Below are positions 17,441 through 26,135 of a DNA stretch of 64,000 nt, in pieces. How positions within the stretch are numbered: the stretch's first letter is position 1; each line of letters begins with the position of its first letter. The notes under the pieces are model-generated. The model saw only the letters and a program-made list of their open reading frames with translations, was not told the origin of the DNA and ran no database searches. Location: contig NZ_JAFBFC010000004.1 in the NCBI RefSeq assembly GCF_016909075.1, forward strand, positions 310,001 through 374,000. The letters run 5' to 3'. The DNA is from Priestia iocasae. GTDB taxonomy: Bacteria > Bacillota > Bacilli > Bacillales > Bacillaceae_H. Position numbers and translations under genes: made by a program.

Positions 17441-18562
17441 CTACTTCTTTTCAATTGCCTCACTCACATCGTATAAGCTAAGATCAATCTCCGTTTCTTC
17501 ACCAAGAGTTAGTTTGGCAAGCTCAGCTCCGAGATACGGCCCACTAGTCAAGCCAGAAGCTCCCAGTCCATTTGCAACAAGAACGTTGTCATAGTGTGGT
17601 AAACGTCCAATGACGGGTAAAAAGCCAGGAGTGAATGGACGGAATCCTACTCTTGTTTCAAGTACCGTTCCATTTGCTAGATCTGGTGCTACAACCATTG
17701 CCTTGCTTAAAATTTCATTCATACCACCAGCGGTGACTCGTGTATCAAATCCTGCTTCATCTTCATGTGTCGCTCCGACAACAATTCGTCCATCTTCAAA
17801 TGATAAAAGGTATTGATTGTTAGGAGGCATCACAACAGGCCAATTACTTGTATCAACACTGTCTATTTCTAAATGAAGAATCTGTGCCTTTTGAGGGGTT
17901 ACTAAAAAGTGGGTGTTTAGCGGTTGTAACACTTCTTTCGCCCATGCTCCACCTGTCAGAATGATTTCATCACCTTCAATCATTCTCTCTGCTACCTTCA
18001 CACCTTTTACACCACCCTCTTCATAAACGAGCTGTGCGTCTCCGTTTAAAAGAGTCGTTCCATGCTTAACAGCCCCGTTAATAAGAGCTGTGCGTAACGC
18101 TCTTCCATTTACACGCGCTCCTCCACTCACATAGACCGATCCGTATGCTTCTGATAAAGGTGGAAACAGTTTTTTTGTTTGTTCTGGTGATAAAATCGTA
18201 ATTTCACCGATTTCAGGTGCCTCTTCTTTTCGTTTACGTGCTCGTTCTGCCATCTTTTCAAGTTTTTCTGGATCTGTATGCAGGCTAATGGTTCCGACAC
18301 GCTTGTAACCTGTTTCCTGTTCACCATCTGCTTGTAATTGTTCAATTAAAGCAGGATAGTAACGAGCGCCACCTTTTACAAGTTGATACCACGCTTTGTT
18401 GCGCCTTTGTGAAAGCCATGGACAAACAATGCCAGCTGCAGCGTCTGTTGCTTGACCTTTATCAAACCGATCAATAAGTATCACCTCTGCTCCTGATTTG
18501 GCAAGATGATAAGCTGTGGATGCGCCTAAAATTCCAGCTCCAATGACAATGCATTTTTTCAT
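17441..18562 (-). CDS. FAD-dependent amino-acid oxidase-like protein (DAO family)
   Basis: 373 residues. The N-terminal Rossmann motif VIGAGILGASTAYHLAKSG (about 6-24) binds FAD; GRxVVGATHEDEAGFD and a C-terminal NGLGASGLTSGP identify the glycine/D-amino-acid oxidase family. The ATG at 18562 is preferred over the GTG nine bases upstream because AGGTG is 6-7 bases away. Substrate unknown (D-amino acid, sarcosine or glycine are possibilities). Monocistronic. Confidence 0.85.
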   Translation of the reverse strand: MKKCIVIGAGILGASTAYHLAKSGAEVILIDRFDKGQATDAAAGIVCPWLSQRRNKAWYQLVKGGARYYPALIEQLQADGEQETGYKRVGTISLHTDPEKLEKMAERARKRKEEAPEIGEITILSPEQTKKLFPPLSEAYGSVYVSGGARVNGRALRTALINGAVKHGTTLLNGDAQLVYEEGGVKGVKVAERMIEGDEIILTGGAWAKEVLQPLNTHFLVTPQKAQILHLEIDSVDTSNWPVVMPPNNQYLLSFEDGRIVVGATHEDEAGFDTRVTAGGMNEILSKAMVVAPDLANGTVLETRVGFRPFTPGFLPVIGRLPHYDNVLVANGLGASGLTSGPYLGAELAKLTLGEETEIDLSLYDVSEAIEKK

Positions 18563-18651
18563 GATTAACACCTATTCTTTCATTGTTTTGACTACCGTTA
18601 TCTTTTAGCACAGTTAGTATAGCATCGTACTCAAAGAATAACAATTATACG

Positions 18652-18688
18652 AAAAGCCGTTTTCCCTAAACTAAGGAAAAACGGCTTT
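18652..18688. terminator. intrinsic terminator hairpin
   Basis: AAAGCCGTTTTCC paired with GGAAAAACGGCTTT, 12-13 bp stem and short loop. It lies between the end of the CPYC flavoprotein gene and the DAO promoter and can end transcripts from upstream. Confidence 0.7.
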
Positions 18689-18855
18689 ATTTTATAGTGA
18701 GATAAGTTTTGATCAATAATACGGTATTGTTCATTTCTATGATATGTGTTGTTCTCTTCTATAAAGGAATGAACTCTTTAATCCTTTTCAAATAACCACT
18801 CTTCCCATGATGAGATGAAAAGGAACTTTTTCACACTCAGCCTCATAGAAACATC

Positions 18856-19776
18856 TCACTTCGTGTGTTCCCATTCTTCCATCACCATCTCACCATTAAT
18901 AGTTGCCCCGAGTTCATATCCTTCACTGGCTGCCATGATTAATCCGGAAAAAGTATTTTTTGCATCTCCGATAATATACAAGCCTTCAATAGTTGTTTCT
19001 CTATTTTCACTGACTTTATATCCGCCCATTTCATTTAACTCGACTCCTAATTTAAATGGGATATCGCTAGCTTGTGTTTCACCAGTATCCAATATAAATC
19101 CGTCGGTTCTTTCAAAGGACTCTCCTGATTTCACTACTATTTTTTCTAATTGTCCATTTGTAGATTGCAGTTCAACTATTGGGGATTCCACTAGTTGCAC
19201 ACCATGTTCCATGAGTTCCTTCTTTTCAGAACCGGTTATTTTAGCTGGTCCATTTGTAAAAACAATGAGGTCTTTGCTCCAGTTGTAAATCATCTTCACA
19301 TAATGCATAAGCCATTCTTCATTTCCAAATACAGCTAACTTTTTATCTCTTCTTTCCCAACCATCACAATAGGGACAAGGAAAAACAGACGTACCATACA
19401 CTTCTCTAAGTCCTTTAATAGAAGGTAGTTGGTCTTTCATACCTGTTGCAAAAATGACCTTTTTACTTCTATATACATTCCCCTCTTTAGTAGTAACTTC
19501 AAAAGCAGCGGCAAATTTGACAACATTCTCTACTCGATCTTGATCATAGCGGACATTAGGATATTTCTTTAATTGTTCTAAAGATATTTTTTTGAACTCT
19601 TCAGGTTTTATTCCGTCTCGGCTTAAAAATCCATGCGATTCACGAGTTACTCTGTTCCTAGGTTGATTTTCATCAATAATAAGTGTGTTTCTTCTAGAAC
19701 GTCCTAAAACAAGCGCTGCGTTAAGTCCAGCTGCGCCTCCTCCTATTACAATACAATCAAAAAGTTTCTCGTTCAC
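18856..19776 (-). CDS. thioredoxin-reductase-like flavoprotein with CPYC disulfide (GliT/HlmI type)
   Basis: 306 residues, GTG start inside the end of the methyltransferase gene (20-bp overlap). FAD motif VIGGGAAGLNAALVLGRSRR, redox pair in FPCPYCDGWE (about residue 133) and C-terminal LYIIGDAKNTFSGLI. This subgroup, unlike true TrxB (CATC), uses CPYC and includes dithiol oxidases such as GliT and HlmI. The NADPH-binding region between the halves is divergent (VFGNEEW). Third gene of a TetR-controlled operon; probable substrate is a small thiol/disulfide (inference). Confidence 0.85.
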   Translation of the reverse strand: MNEKLFDCIVIGGGAAGLNAALVLGRSRRNTLIIDENQPRNRVTRESHGFLSRDGIKPEEFKKISLEQLKKYPNVRYDQDRVENVVKFAAAFEVTTKEGNVYRSKKVIFATGMKDQLPSIKGLREVYGTSVFPCPYCDGWERRDKKLAVFGNEEWLMHYVKMIYNWSKDLIVFTNGPAKITGSEKKELMEHGVQLVESPIVELQSTNGQLEKIVVKSGESFERTDGFILDTGETQASDIPFKLGVELNEMGGYKVSENRETTIEGLYIIGDAKNTFSGLIMAASEGYELGATINGEMVMEEWEHTK

Positions 19777-20392
19777 AACTCATACTTCCCTTCTTTGCAA
19801 TCACTTTAGTAGTTATACCTTCAAATGAACCATGTTGATGACCTATTGGGATAATTCTCCTGACATCTAGTTGTTCAAGGATTTGAAAAACAGTTAATCC
19901 ATTCAATTCTTCAGCAACCTGCATAGAAGAAGGAAATTCTTCAGGGCTTGACCCTTGTGGAACTGAATTTTCATCTTTCAAAAAACCTAAATAAATAAAT
20001 ACTCCATCATCCTTCAATAACTTGATGAGTTTATTAAACAGTATCTGTCTCTCATTTTTCGGTAGATGGACATATGAAAGTAAAGCAAGGTCAAACTTTT
20101 CATTACTTTCATAATTGAAGATATTACCTACCTTTGCATGAATGTTGTAATTTCTTTTTGCGGCTTCTGAATTAATGAAATTAACAGCAGATGGAGCCAA
20201 ATCAATACTAATGACATCCAATCCTTTTTTAGCTAGCCAAAAACTATTTCCACCTTCTCCAGCCCCAATATCAATGGCTTTACCAGTTCTAATTTCTAAG
20301 TTATTGAATGCCTCTACAAGTGCATCATCTGGGTCAGTCCAAGGTGTTTGATTTGATTTATAATATTCCTCCAATGAATAATCATTTGCCAT
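19757..20392 (-). CDS. class I SAM-dependent methyltransferase (TehB-like)
   Basis: 211 residues from ATG 20392 (AAGGGA upstream). SAM motifs: AIDIGAGEGGNSFWLA (motif I), ISIDLAPSAV (acidic loop) and FDLALLSYVHLP (motif IV region). The short thiol/chalcogen methyltransferase-like architecture resembles TehB. Starts 2 bp after the tetR stop and overlaps the flavoprotein gene, so the three are translationally coupled. Likely methylates a thiol-type or xenobiotic substrate; target unknown. Confidence 0.85.
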   Translation of the reverse strand: MANDYSLEEYYKSNQTPWTDPDDALVEAFNNLEIRTGKAIDIGAGEGGNSFWLAKKGLDVISIDLAPSAVNFINSEAAKRNYNIHAKVGNIFNYESNEKFDLALLSYVHLPKNERQILFNKLIKLLKDDGVFIYLGFLKDENSVPQGSSPEEFPSSMQVAEELNGLTVFQILEQLDVRRIIPIGHQHGSFEGITTKVIAKKGSMSCERETF

Positions 20393-20394
20393 TT

Positions 20395-20946
20395 TTAATC
20401 CCTTCTTTCCATTAGCAACCCTTTTTTGAATGTGTTCCATGATAAGCTAGGGATCTCTTTCGGGGCAACTGAGCCAGTATACATCGCTTCCCAAGCTGTA
20501 AAGAGAATACCATCATACATATGAAAAACCCATAAGTCTGGAATTTCCTGAGAGATATAACCTTCTTCTCTTAGTTTTTTAATTATTTCTCTTAACTCTT
20601 TGTTTACTTCTGAAAACTTACATGTGTTTGGGTCATGATCTTCGTGTTCCTTATTTTCTTTCATAAGAAGAACGAATCCCTTGACACCTGCGCTTGTTTT
20701 GATGATGTCTTCCATTTGTTCAATAGGGTGCTCGTACTTTTCCTTTGCTTGTTTAAAAATCGATAAAGTACGTTGTATGAGTGTTTCGTGAATTTCCTTA
20801 AATAACGTTTCTCTATTTTGAAAATTCCGATGAAGTGTCATTCTACTGACTCCAGCTGCTTCAGCAATATCTTCTAATGAGGCGGAATCATATACACTCA
20901 AAACTTGTATAGCTGTTTCAATTATTTTAGATCTTGATTTACTCAT
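20395..20946 (-). CDS. TetR-family autoregulator
   Basis: 183 residues from ATG 20946 with AAAGGGTG upstream. HTH: ASLEDIAEAAGVSRMTLHRNFQNRETLF. First gene of the TetR - methyltransferase - flavoprotein operon. A perfect inverted repeat covers the region between its -10 and SD, so it very likely represses itself and the operon. A small-molecule inducer is expected. Confidence 0.9.
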   Translation of the reverse strand: MSKSRSKIIETAIQVLSVYDSASLEDIAEAAGVSRMTLHRNFQNRETLFKEIHETLIQRTLSIFKQAKEKYEHPIEQMEDIIKTSAGVKGFVLLMKENKEHEDHDPNTCKFSEVNKELREIIKKLREEGYISQEIPDLWVFHMYDGILFTAWEAMYTGSVAPKEIPSLSWNTFKKGLLMERRD

Positions 20947-20960
20947 TAAAATCACCCTTT

Positions 20961-20980
20961 ATGTTACGTTGATGTAACAT
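20961..20980 (-). promoter_or_regulatory. operator of the methyltransferase operon
   Basis: Perfect inverted repeat ATGTTAC - GTTGAT - GTAACAT (20961-20980), directly downstream of the -10 and overlapping the start of transcription; the classic geometry of a TetR repressor site. Confidence 0.85.
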
Positions 20981-21009
20981 ATAGTACAATAAAGTAACAA
21001 CGAGGTCAA
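20981..21009 (-). promoter_or_regulatory. SigA promoter of the methyltransferase operon
   Basis: Minus strand -35 TTGACC (21004-21009), 17-bp spacer, -10 TACTAT (20981-20986). Confidence 0.75.
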
Positions 21010-21310
21010 ATTAAATGTTTAAGTTATTTAAATTGAAATAACAAAACTCACTAATTTTGATATATCAAGGTTTTCTGTGTATTTAAGGTTTTTTTAGCAC
21101 TAAAATTCGCACACTTTTTAGTGGAGTGACAGAAATTATTGTTAGTTTGCTAATTGCTATGCTGACAATCGTAAGTAGGTTTCTGGATATTTATGTTAAA
21201 ATGATAAAGGAGTGTATTCAACTAACGGAGCAGGAATGTTGAAGAAGGTAATTACAATTTATGTATAGAATGATACATATATCTCTACGTTTAGATTTGG
21301 AGGAGCATAA
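21010..21310. other. intergenic region upstream of the GNAT gene
   Basis: About 300 bp, AT-rich, without a credible ORF. It contains a TTCAAC-N15-GTTGAA hairpin at 21217-21243 and a possible SD-like AAAGGAG at 21207 with no gene after it. The GNAT promoter must lie here, but I cannot place it firmly. Confidence 0.5.
21217..21243 (+). repeat. small hairpin with ACTAACGG core
   Basis: TTCAAC (21217-21222) and GTTGAA (21238-21243) enclose CTAACGGAGCAG. A related core GCACTAACGGGTGC occurs just after the GNAT gene near 21733-21746, so the gene is flanked by similar motifs. Possibly part of a small dispersed element. Confidence 0.4.
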
Positions 21311-21721
21311 ATGGAGTGGTATAAAGAAGAGTTTGTAGTTAGTGACAATAAAGAGAGATTAAACATAGAAGATGTCTCTAAGTTACTATCTACAACATAT
21401 TGGGCATCTAATAGAGAAGTAGAGACTATTGAAAAAAGCATTAATAACTCCTTGTCATTCGGGGTGTATCATAACGGAATACAAGTAGGATTTGCCAGGG
21501 TAGTTACTGATAAAGCTGTGTTTTCTTGGATATTAGATGTTGTCATAAATGATAATTACAGGGGTAAAGGATTAGGTAAATGGTTAATGGAGTGTATATT
21601 TGAACATCCAGAAATTAAATTTACAGCATTTGCGTTAGCAACATCAGATGCACATGATTTTTATAAAAAATTCGATTTTAAAGATAACGCTTGTATGACC
21701 AAGCCTTTACTGTCCAAATAA
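21311..21721 (+). CDS. GNAT-family N-acetyltransferase
   Basis: 136 residues; SD GGAGGAG 5 bases before ATG. Acetyl-CoA pyrophosphate loop WILDVVINDNYRGKGLGKWLM and a C-terminal DFYKKFDF motif place it in the GNAT superfamily. Substrate unknown. Stand-alone gene followed by a terminator. Confidence 0.88.
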   Translation: MEWYKEEFVVSDNKERLNIEDVSKLLSTTYWASNREVETIEKSINNSLSFGVYHNGIQVGFARVVTDKAVFSWILDVVINDNYRGKGLGKWLMECIFEHPEIKFTAFALATSDAHDFYKKFDFKDNACMTKPLLSK

Positions 21722-21774
21722 GAAGAACTCTTGCACTAACGGGTGCTTATGTACCACAACGTGCTATCTATAAA

Positions 21775-21807
21775 GAAAGCTCAGAGCATAATGGCTCCGA
21801 GCTTTTT
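21775..21807 (+). terminator. intrinsic terminator after the GNAT gene
   Basis: AAGCTCAGAGC pairs with GCTCCGAGCTT (one mismatch) and is followed by TTTTTT. Confidence 0.75.
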
Positions 21808-21890
21808 TGTGTGCTAATTTCACTGCTAATTCTCACTTTGCACTTCAAAACCGAACCCGTTACCATTAAGAGCCTCATCTTTTAAACAGC

Positions 21891-23132
21891 TTATATTCTT
21901 CTTACACGACCATTAAATTTTTGTTTGTAGTATCCTTTTGTCATGTCGGCAATCGCAACACCGGTTGAGCTTTGTGAACCAATGAATGTTCCGTTTCCAA
22001 CGTAAATCCCGACATGTCCATCTATTTTATACGTATCAAAGAAAACAAGGTCTCCTGGCTTGATGTCACGTACAAGCACTTGTTTGCCAACATGTTTTAA
22101 CGTCTCCGTACTAACCGATCCTAAAGGTCCTAGTTTGATGCCAACTTGTGAATATGCCCAATGTACAAATGCGGAACAATCAAACAATCCATTGGCAATA
22201 TCATAGGAGTTACGTCCACCACCGAATACATACGCTGAATGTCCAATCCATTTGTTTCCGACCGTTACGACCTCACTGACATTTCCACTACCTGTCATCG
22301 GAATGTCTGCGTGATAACTTTGTGTTAGAGTTACCGTTTGCTTCGATTCTTTTTCAAGACGCTGTTTTTCTTGCTGAATTTCTTGTTGAATGACTGTGTT
22401 TCGTTGTGAAAGAGCTTCTTCTTTTTCCTCAAGTGACATTTTTAAATAGGTTTGTTCTTTTTCTTCTACTTTTACTTGAGCAATATACACATGTTGATGG
22501 TTTTTTTGTTCGTTAAACTGAACCATCATACCATCTAATTCTGTTTTCATATATTGAAGTTCTTCAAGCTTTCTCTCGACTTTAAGTTGTTTTTCTTTTA
22601 GGATTTTTTGGTCAATTTGTGTTTGATTTAATAGCTGTTGATCTGCTTTAGCAATTGTTGCAACAGCAATTGCACGATCAACAAAATTGCTAAAGCTTGA
22701 AGCACCTAACAACACGTCTATATAAGAGATATTACCACCGCTTTCATGGAATGATTTGGCGCGTTCTTCCAATAGATGATATCGCTTTTGGAACTTTTCT
22801 TGTAATACACTAAGGTCTTTTTGTACGGTCTCAATTTCGACCGTCTTTTTCATCATTTGATTTTCTGTTATACGAATCTGCTCTTCATTCGCTTCCAATG
22901 CTAATTCAAGGCGCTTAATTTGTTGAATGAACAATTGTTGCTCATCCTGAAGTCGATGGATTTCATCTACCGTTTGAGTGAGATTCAATTGAGTGTCTTT
23001 TAATTGCTGTTGAACTTGTTCTTTTTTCCTATTCATATTTGTAAGGGATTCTGCGTTTGCATCAAAATGGGAGAATAAAAAGCTTATTCCTAACAAAGCG
23101 GTTGTATGGAAAAGGATAATGCTCTTTTTCAT
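21891..23132 (-). CDS. secreted NlpC/P60 endopeptidase with coiled coil (CwlO-like)
   Basis: 413 residues. Sec signal peptide with cleavage expected after DANA (about residue 27), a long coiled-coil region (about 30-260) of the CwlO/PcsB kind, then an NlpC/P60 domain with nucleophile Cys in LFDCSAFVHWAY and His in DGHVGIYVGN. Cleaves D-Glu-meso-DAP bonds of peptidoglycan stems during cell elongation; the coiled coil would interact with FtsEX-like activators. SD GGAGG. Monocistronic. Confidence 0.9.
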   Translation of the reverse strand: MKKSIILFHTTALLGISFLFSHFDANAESLTNMNRKKEQVQQQLKDTQLNLTQTVDEIHRLQDEQQLFIQQIKRLELALEANEEQIRITENQMMKKTVEIETVQKDLSVLQEKFQKRYHLLEERAKSFHESGGNISYIDVLLGASSFSNFVDRAIAVATIAKADQQLLNQTQIDQKILKEKQLKVERKLEELQYMKTELDGMMVQFNEQKNHQHVYIAQVKVEEKEQTYLKMSLEEKEEALSQRNTVIQQEIQQEKQRLEKESKQTVTLTQSYHADIPMTGSGNVSEVVTVGNKWIGHSAYVFGGGRNSYDIANGLFDCSAFVHWAYSQVGIKLGPLGSVSTETLKHVGKQVLVRDIKPGDLVFFDTYKIDGHVGIYVGNGTFIGSQSSTGVAIADMTKGYYKQKFNGRVRRI

Positions 23133-23433
23133 TGATAAAATCCTCCATTACTATCTTCCCATTAAAGATAGACTACTTTAGCTTGGTTTTATGTTCTGTA
23201 AGACTTATCATTTTTTAGAGAAATAGGAAAATAGTTTCAAATATAACAATATAACACATTATATCATTGTTTTCATAGAAAAAGAGATATTTTTATGACA
23301 GCTTTGTCTCAAGCAATAAACTCGATTCTAAGTGAAAATAACTACTTTTATCTTGTTAGGTTAAAGGCCTATGACGATTTAGACAAATGTGCATATACTT
23401 TCATAGAAGTTGTTTGAAGAGAGGAGAAAAAAC

Positions 23434-23709
23434 ATGAACCAACATGTACCGGTTTTACAAGACCTACACTATCAAGGCGTAAACCAAGATCAACGCTTTA
23501 TTGGAAGAATTGGAGGATTTGGTTTTGGTCGCCCATTTGGATTTGGAAGACCCTTTGGATTTGGCTTTGGCCGTCCATTTTTTGGAGGTCCATTCATTGG
23601 AGGGTTAGGGGTAGGGTTATTAACGGGTGCTTTATTGCGCCCACCATATTATGGATATGGTTATGGTTATCCGTACCCTTATTATGGATATCCTGGCTTC
23701 TACTATTAA
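23434..23709 (+). CDS. Gly/Phe/Tyr-rich small protein
   Basis: 91 residues; ATG at 23434 with GAGAGGAG upstream. After a polar N-terminus (MNQHVPVLQDLHYQGVNQD) comes a low-complexity centre of repeated GRPFGFG units, a glycine-rich hydrophobic stretch (GGLGVGLLTGALL) and a tail of YGYGYPYPYYGY type. Similar compositions occur in spore coat or surface proteins, so a coat or envelope role is plausible but not shown. It lies between its own promoter region and a shared terminator. Confidence 0.75.
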   Translation: MNQHVPVLQDLHYQGVNQDQRFIGRIGGFGFGRPFGFGRPFGFGFGRPFFGGPFIGGLGVGLLTGALLRPPYYGYGYGYPYPYYGYPGFYY

Positions 23710-23744
23710 GAAGTTTCTACCCTCGTCCTTTCATTTACAACTAA

Positions 23745-23775
23745 AAAGGTTAGCCCTCATAACCGGCTAACCTTT
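23745..23775. terminator. bidirectional intrinsic terminator
   Basis: Perfect stem AAAGGTTAGCC (23745-23755) with 23765-23775 between convergent genes. Confidence 0.85.
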
Positions 23776-23785
23776 ACATACCTCT

Positions 23786-24055
23786 TTACTCTTCTTCAGC
23801 TAAAATTTCGTCAAAGGCAGCAGAAACCTTTTCAAATTCTTCGTCACTTTCAACAGCTGAAAAATCGCCTTCACCATCTACTTTTAAGAAGAAAATATCA
23901 ATGTCATCTTCTGTTTCGACTAACAATTCTTCTGAGAAAGCAACGGCTACATAGTCTGTTCCTTCAATTGTTAAAACACCTAATACTTCTACATCATGTT
24001 CTTGATCATTTTCATCTGCAATTGTAAAAATTTCGCCTACTTCAATCTTTTCCAT
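23786..24055 (-). CDS. DUF1292 family acidic protein
   Basis: 89 residues, very acidic, starting MEKIEVGEIFTIADEN. The ATG at 24055 is 8 bases from AAGGAG; upstream in-frame codons lack spacing. The pattern DEND.EHDVEVLGVLTIEGTDYVAV matches the small DUF1292 (YrzB-like) family. Function unknown. It ends in a shared terminator. Confidence 0.8.
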   Translation of the reverse strand: MEKIEVGEIFTIADENDQEHDVEVLGVLTIEGTDYVAVAFSEELLVETEDDIDIFFLKVDGEGDFSAVESDEEFEKVSAAFDEILAEEE

Positions 24056-24185
24056 ATCCATTCTCCTTACATTGCTTAAGTTAGGATGATAAACCCTAGT
24101 GTATTCGTTATCTTCTCTACTATAGACAAAATCATACAAAGAAAGCAAATTTTCTACTTGTGCTAAATCGAGAAATGAACAATTT

Positions 24186-25151
24186 TTACGCATTCACCTG
24201 TTTTTTAGATAAATAATCAACAAGTCCCATTGCGCAGACAGAAAGGTCAAGTTGAATGATTTCTTGAACATCAGGTGTTAAGTTAATTTGTTTGGATTTT
24301 AAATAAGCTTGTACTTTGTTAAATAGGTCGGTTGAAATAGCTGTTGCTTTTTGTTCGAATGAAGAATCTGTATGCAACTTTATACTAAGTTTTGCTGTTT
24401 CGAGAAATAGAGGAAGCCATTTTCTAAGCTGTGTAAAAACGTGGTGAGGGTTTTCAGATTTTCCGTAATGCCCAAAATAAATTCTTTCTAATTCTAATTT
24501 CTCCATGCGCTCGGCTGAAGCTAACATAGCATCAGGATTGAATTGATTTGGTGACGTGGATGGTAAATAAAATTCTAGCTCTTGAGAAAGTAATTGTGGG
24601 TAGTATACACCAATTGTATCACCTGTAAAGATGCCATTGCTAGCCGCATCATAGATAGACAAATGATGATTAGCATGACCTGGTGTATGAAGAAATTGTA
24701 ATGTCCGGTCTTTGCCGATTTGAAGTGTTTGTTCGTCCTCCATGGCTACTAATCGTTCTTCAGGGATTGGGACAATCGGGTCAAATAACTCATCAAATTG
24801 ATTTCCGTACACAGCTCGTGCTCCCTCAATAAGGCGAGATGGATTAGCCAAATGACGCTTACCCTTAGGATGAACGATAACCTTGGCATTCGGACAATCC
24901 TTAAGGAAAAGTCCTGTTCCTCCAGCGTGATCTAGATGAATGTGTGTAACGATGATGTTCTTAATTTCTGACGGGTGAATGGATAAAGACTCTAATCCTT
25001 TTAATAAATACGGAATCGAAGGGCTTGCGCTTGTTTCAACAATCGTAATATCATCTTCACGAATAACATATGTACCGGTTCGTTGTTCTTTTTTTAAATC
25101 AAACACATCAATTAATGAGATACCATACCCTAAATCTTGTATATCCTTCAT
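24186..25151 (-). CDS. MBL-fold metallo-hydrolase
   Basis: 321 residues. Metal ligands: THIHLDHAGG (HxHxDH), HTPGHANHH and FTGDTIGVY. The C-terminal extension (about residues 200-321) is helical as in YflN/YobT-type hydrolases. Hydrolyses an ester or thioester, substrate unknown. SD GGGGG, stand-alone gene upstream of the DUF1292 gene. Confidence 0.88.
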   Translation of the reverse strand: MKDIQDLGYGISLIDVFDLKKEQRTGTYVIREDDITIVETSASPSIPYLLKGLESLSIHPSEIKNIIVTHIHLDHAGGTGLFLKDCPNAKVIVHPKGKRHLANPSRLIEGARAVYGNQFDELFDPIVPIPEERLVAMEDEQTLQIGKDRTLQFLHTPGHANHHLSIYDAASNGIFTGDTIGVYYPQLLSQELEFYLPSTSPNQFNPDAMLASAERMEKLELERIYFGHYGKSENPHHVFTQLRKWLPLFLETAKLSIKLHTDSSFEQKATAISTDLFNKVQAYLKSKQINLTPDVQEIIQLDLSVCAMGLVDYLSKKQVNA

Positions 25152-25601
25152 AAAATCCCCCTCTTAAAGTGACTTACTACTTACATTGTAACGCTTTCAT
25201 TTTTACAAATCTATCCTTTTGTATGTGAAATAGATGGTCGTTTTTAAAAAAGAAAAGAGTCAGCTTGAATTCTTAATAAGAAAAGGTTCGGACATAAGTA
25301 GAGGTAGTACCAGCGAGGCTGTCACCACCCGCAATAAGGAAATGTAAAGGTAATAGTTACATTCTCTTTGGCTTTGGTGGGATGCAGTTCCTTTTTTAAC
25401 ATCAACTCAATTTTCCCATTCCCGTTCTTGAAAAAGAGATACAGGCATTTCTCGTACATAATAACAGGAACACCCAAATGAACAGCTTGTATATGGATTT
25501 AGCGAATAAGAAATCCAGTCCCTTTATCCAGAATGGTCTTCGGACTTTTAGAGAATCATTCACTTTTCATGACGAAACATCCATTCATTGTACGACCATA
25601 A
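25152..25601. other. gene-free stretch with hairpin and possible decayed leader
   Basis: 450 bp without an intact gene. At 25301-25328 GAGGTAGTACCAGCG is followed by an imperfectly complementary arm ending at CACCACC, forming a hairpin with a 3-base loop. The first segment resembles the T-box core AGGGTGGTACCGCG with changes. Just after, an open frame (25338-25480, no start codon) reads KVIVTFSLALVGCSSF, which looks like a lipoprotein signal peptide. This may be a decayed transporter locus. Confidence 0.35.
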
Positions 25602-26135
25602 TTACTCATTGCTAGATGAAGCTCGCTCTTCTAAATCAATGAGCATTGTCTTCATTTCTAATCCACCCCGATAGCCAGTTAATGAGCCATTCTTTCCTAT
25701 TACACGATGGCAAGGTACAGTAATCAATACCGGATTAGCCCCAATAGCTGCCCCTACGGCACGAACAGCTTCTGAGTTATTTATATCATTTGCAATGTCG
25801 GAATAGGATTTCGTCTGTCCATATGGAATTTCACAAAGTGCATCCCAGACTGCTCGCTGAAATTGCGTACCTACGTACTCAAATGGAACCGTAAAGGTTT
25901 TCCGCTTTCCTGCCAGATACTGAGTGATCTCAGCGATATAGGGTTCAAGCTTTTTATCATTTTCAACCAGAGGACTTCCTAGAAAGCGTTTTTTAGTCCA
26001 TTCGAACAATTCCTCGAATGGTTTGTTCTGTGAACCTACAAACACAAGCCCCTTTGAAGTTGAAGCAACATATAAATTCCAACCCTTAAACTTTAGTAAA
26101 GACCAATAAAGGGTTGGTTTATTCTTTGTTTGCAT
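25602..26135 (-). CDS. adaB: methylated-DNA-protein-cysteine methyltransferase (AdaB)
   Basis: 177 residues. Removes methyl groups from O6-methylguanine by suicide transfer to the Cys of ITVPCHRVIG; DNA-binding helix and Arg finger in SEAVRAVGAAIGANP. Overlaps adaA by 17 bp with its own SD AGGAGG. Sequence is close to B. subtilis AdaB as I remember it. Expression should follow AdaA activation. Confidence 0.95.
   Translation of the reverse strand: MQTKNKPTLYWSLLKFKGWNLYVASTSKGLVFVGSQNKPFEELFEWTKKRFLGSPLVENDKKLEPYIAEITQYLAGKRKTFTVPFEYVGTQFQRAVWDALCEIPYGQTKSYSDIANDINNSEAVRAVGAAIGANPVLITVPCHRVIGKNGSLTGYRGGLEMKTMLIDLEERASSSNE

Noticed and set aside
23220..23300. WalR box before the CwlO-like gene
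   Set aside because: TGTTAT repeats are present, but their spacing is 2 bases rather than the 5 of the WalR consensus.
25301..25328. A functional T-box riboswitch
   Set aside because: Only the core-like 14-mer is similar; there is no stem I, no specifier loop, no terminator with T-run and no plus-strand gene after it.
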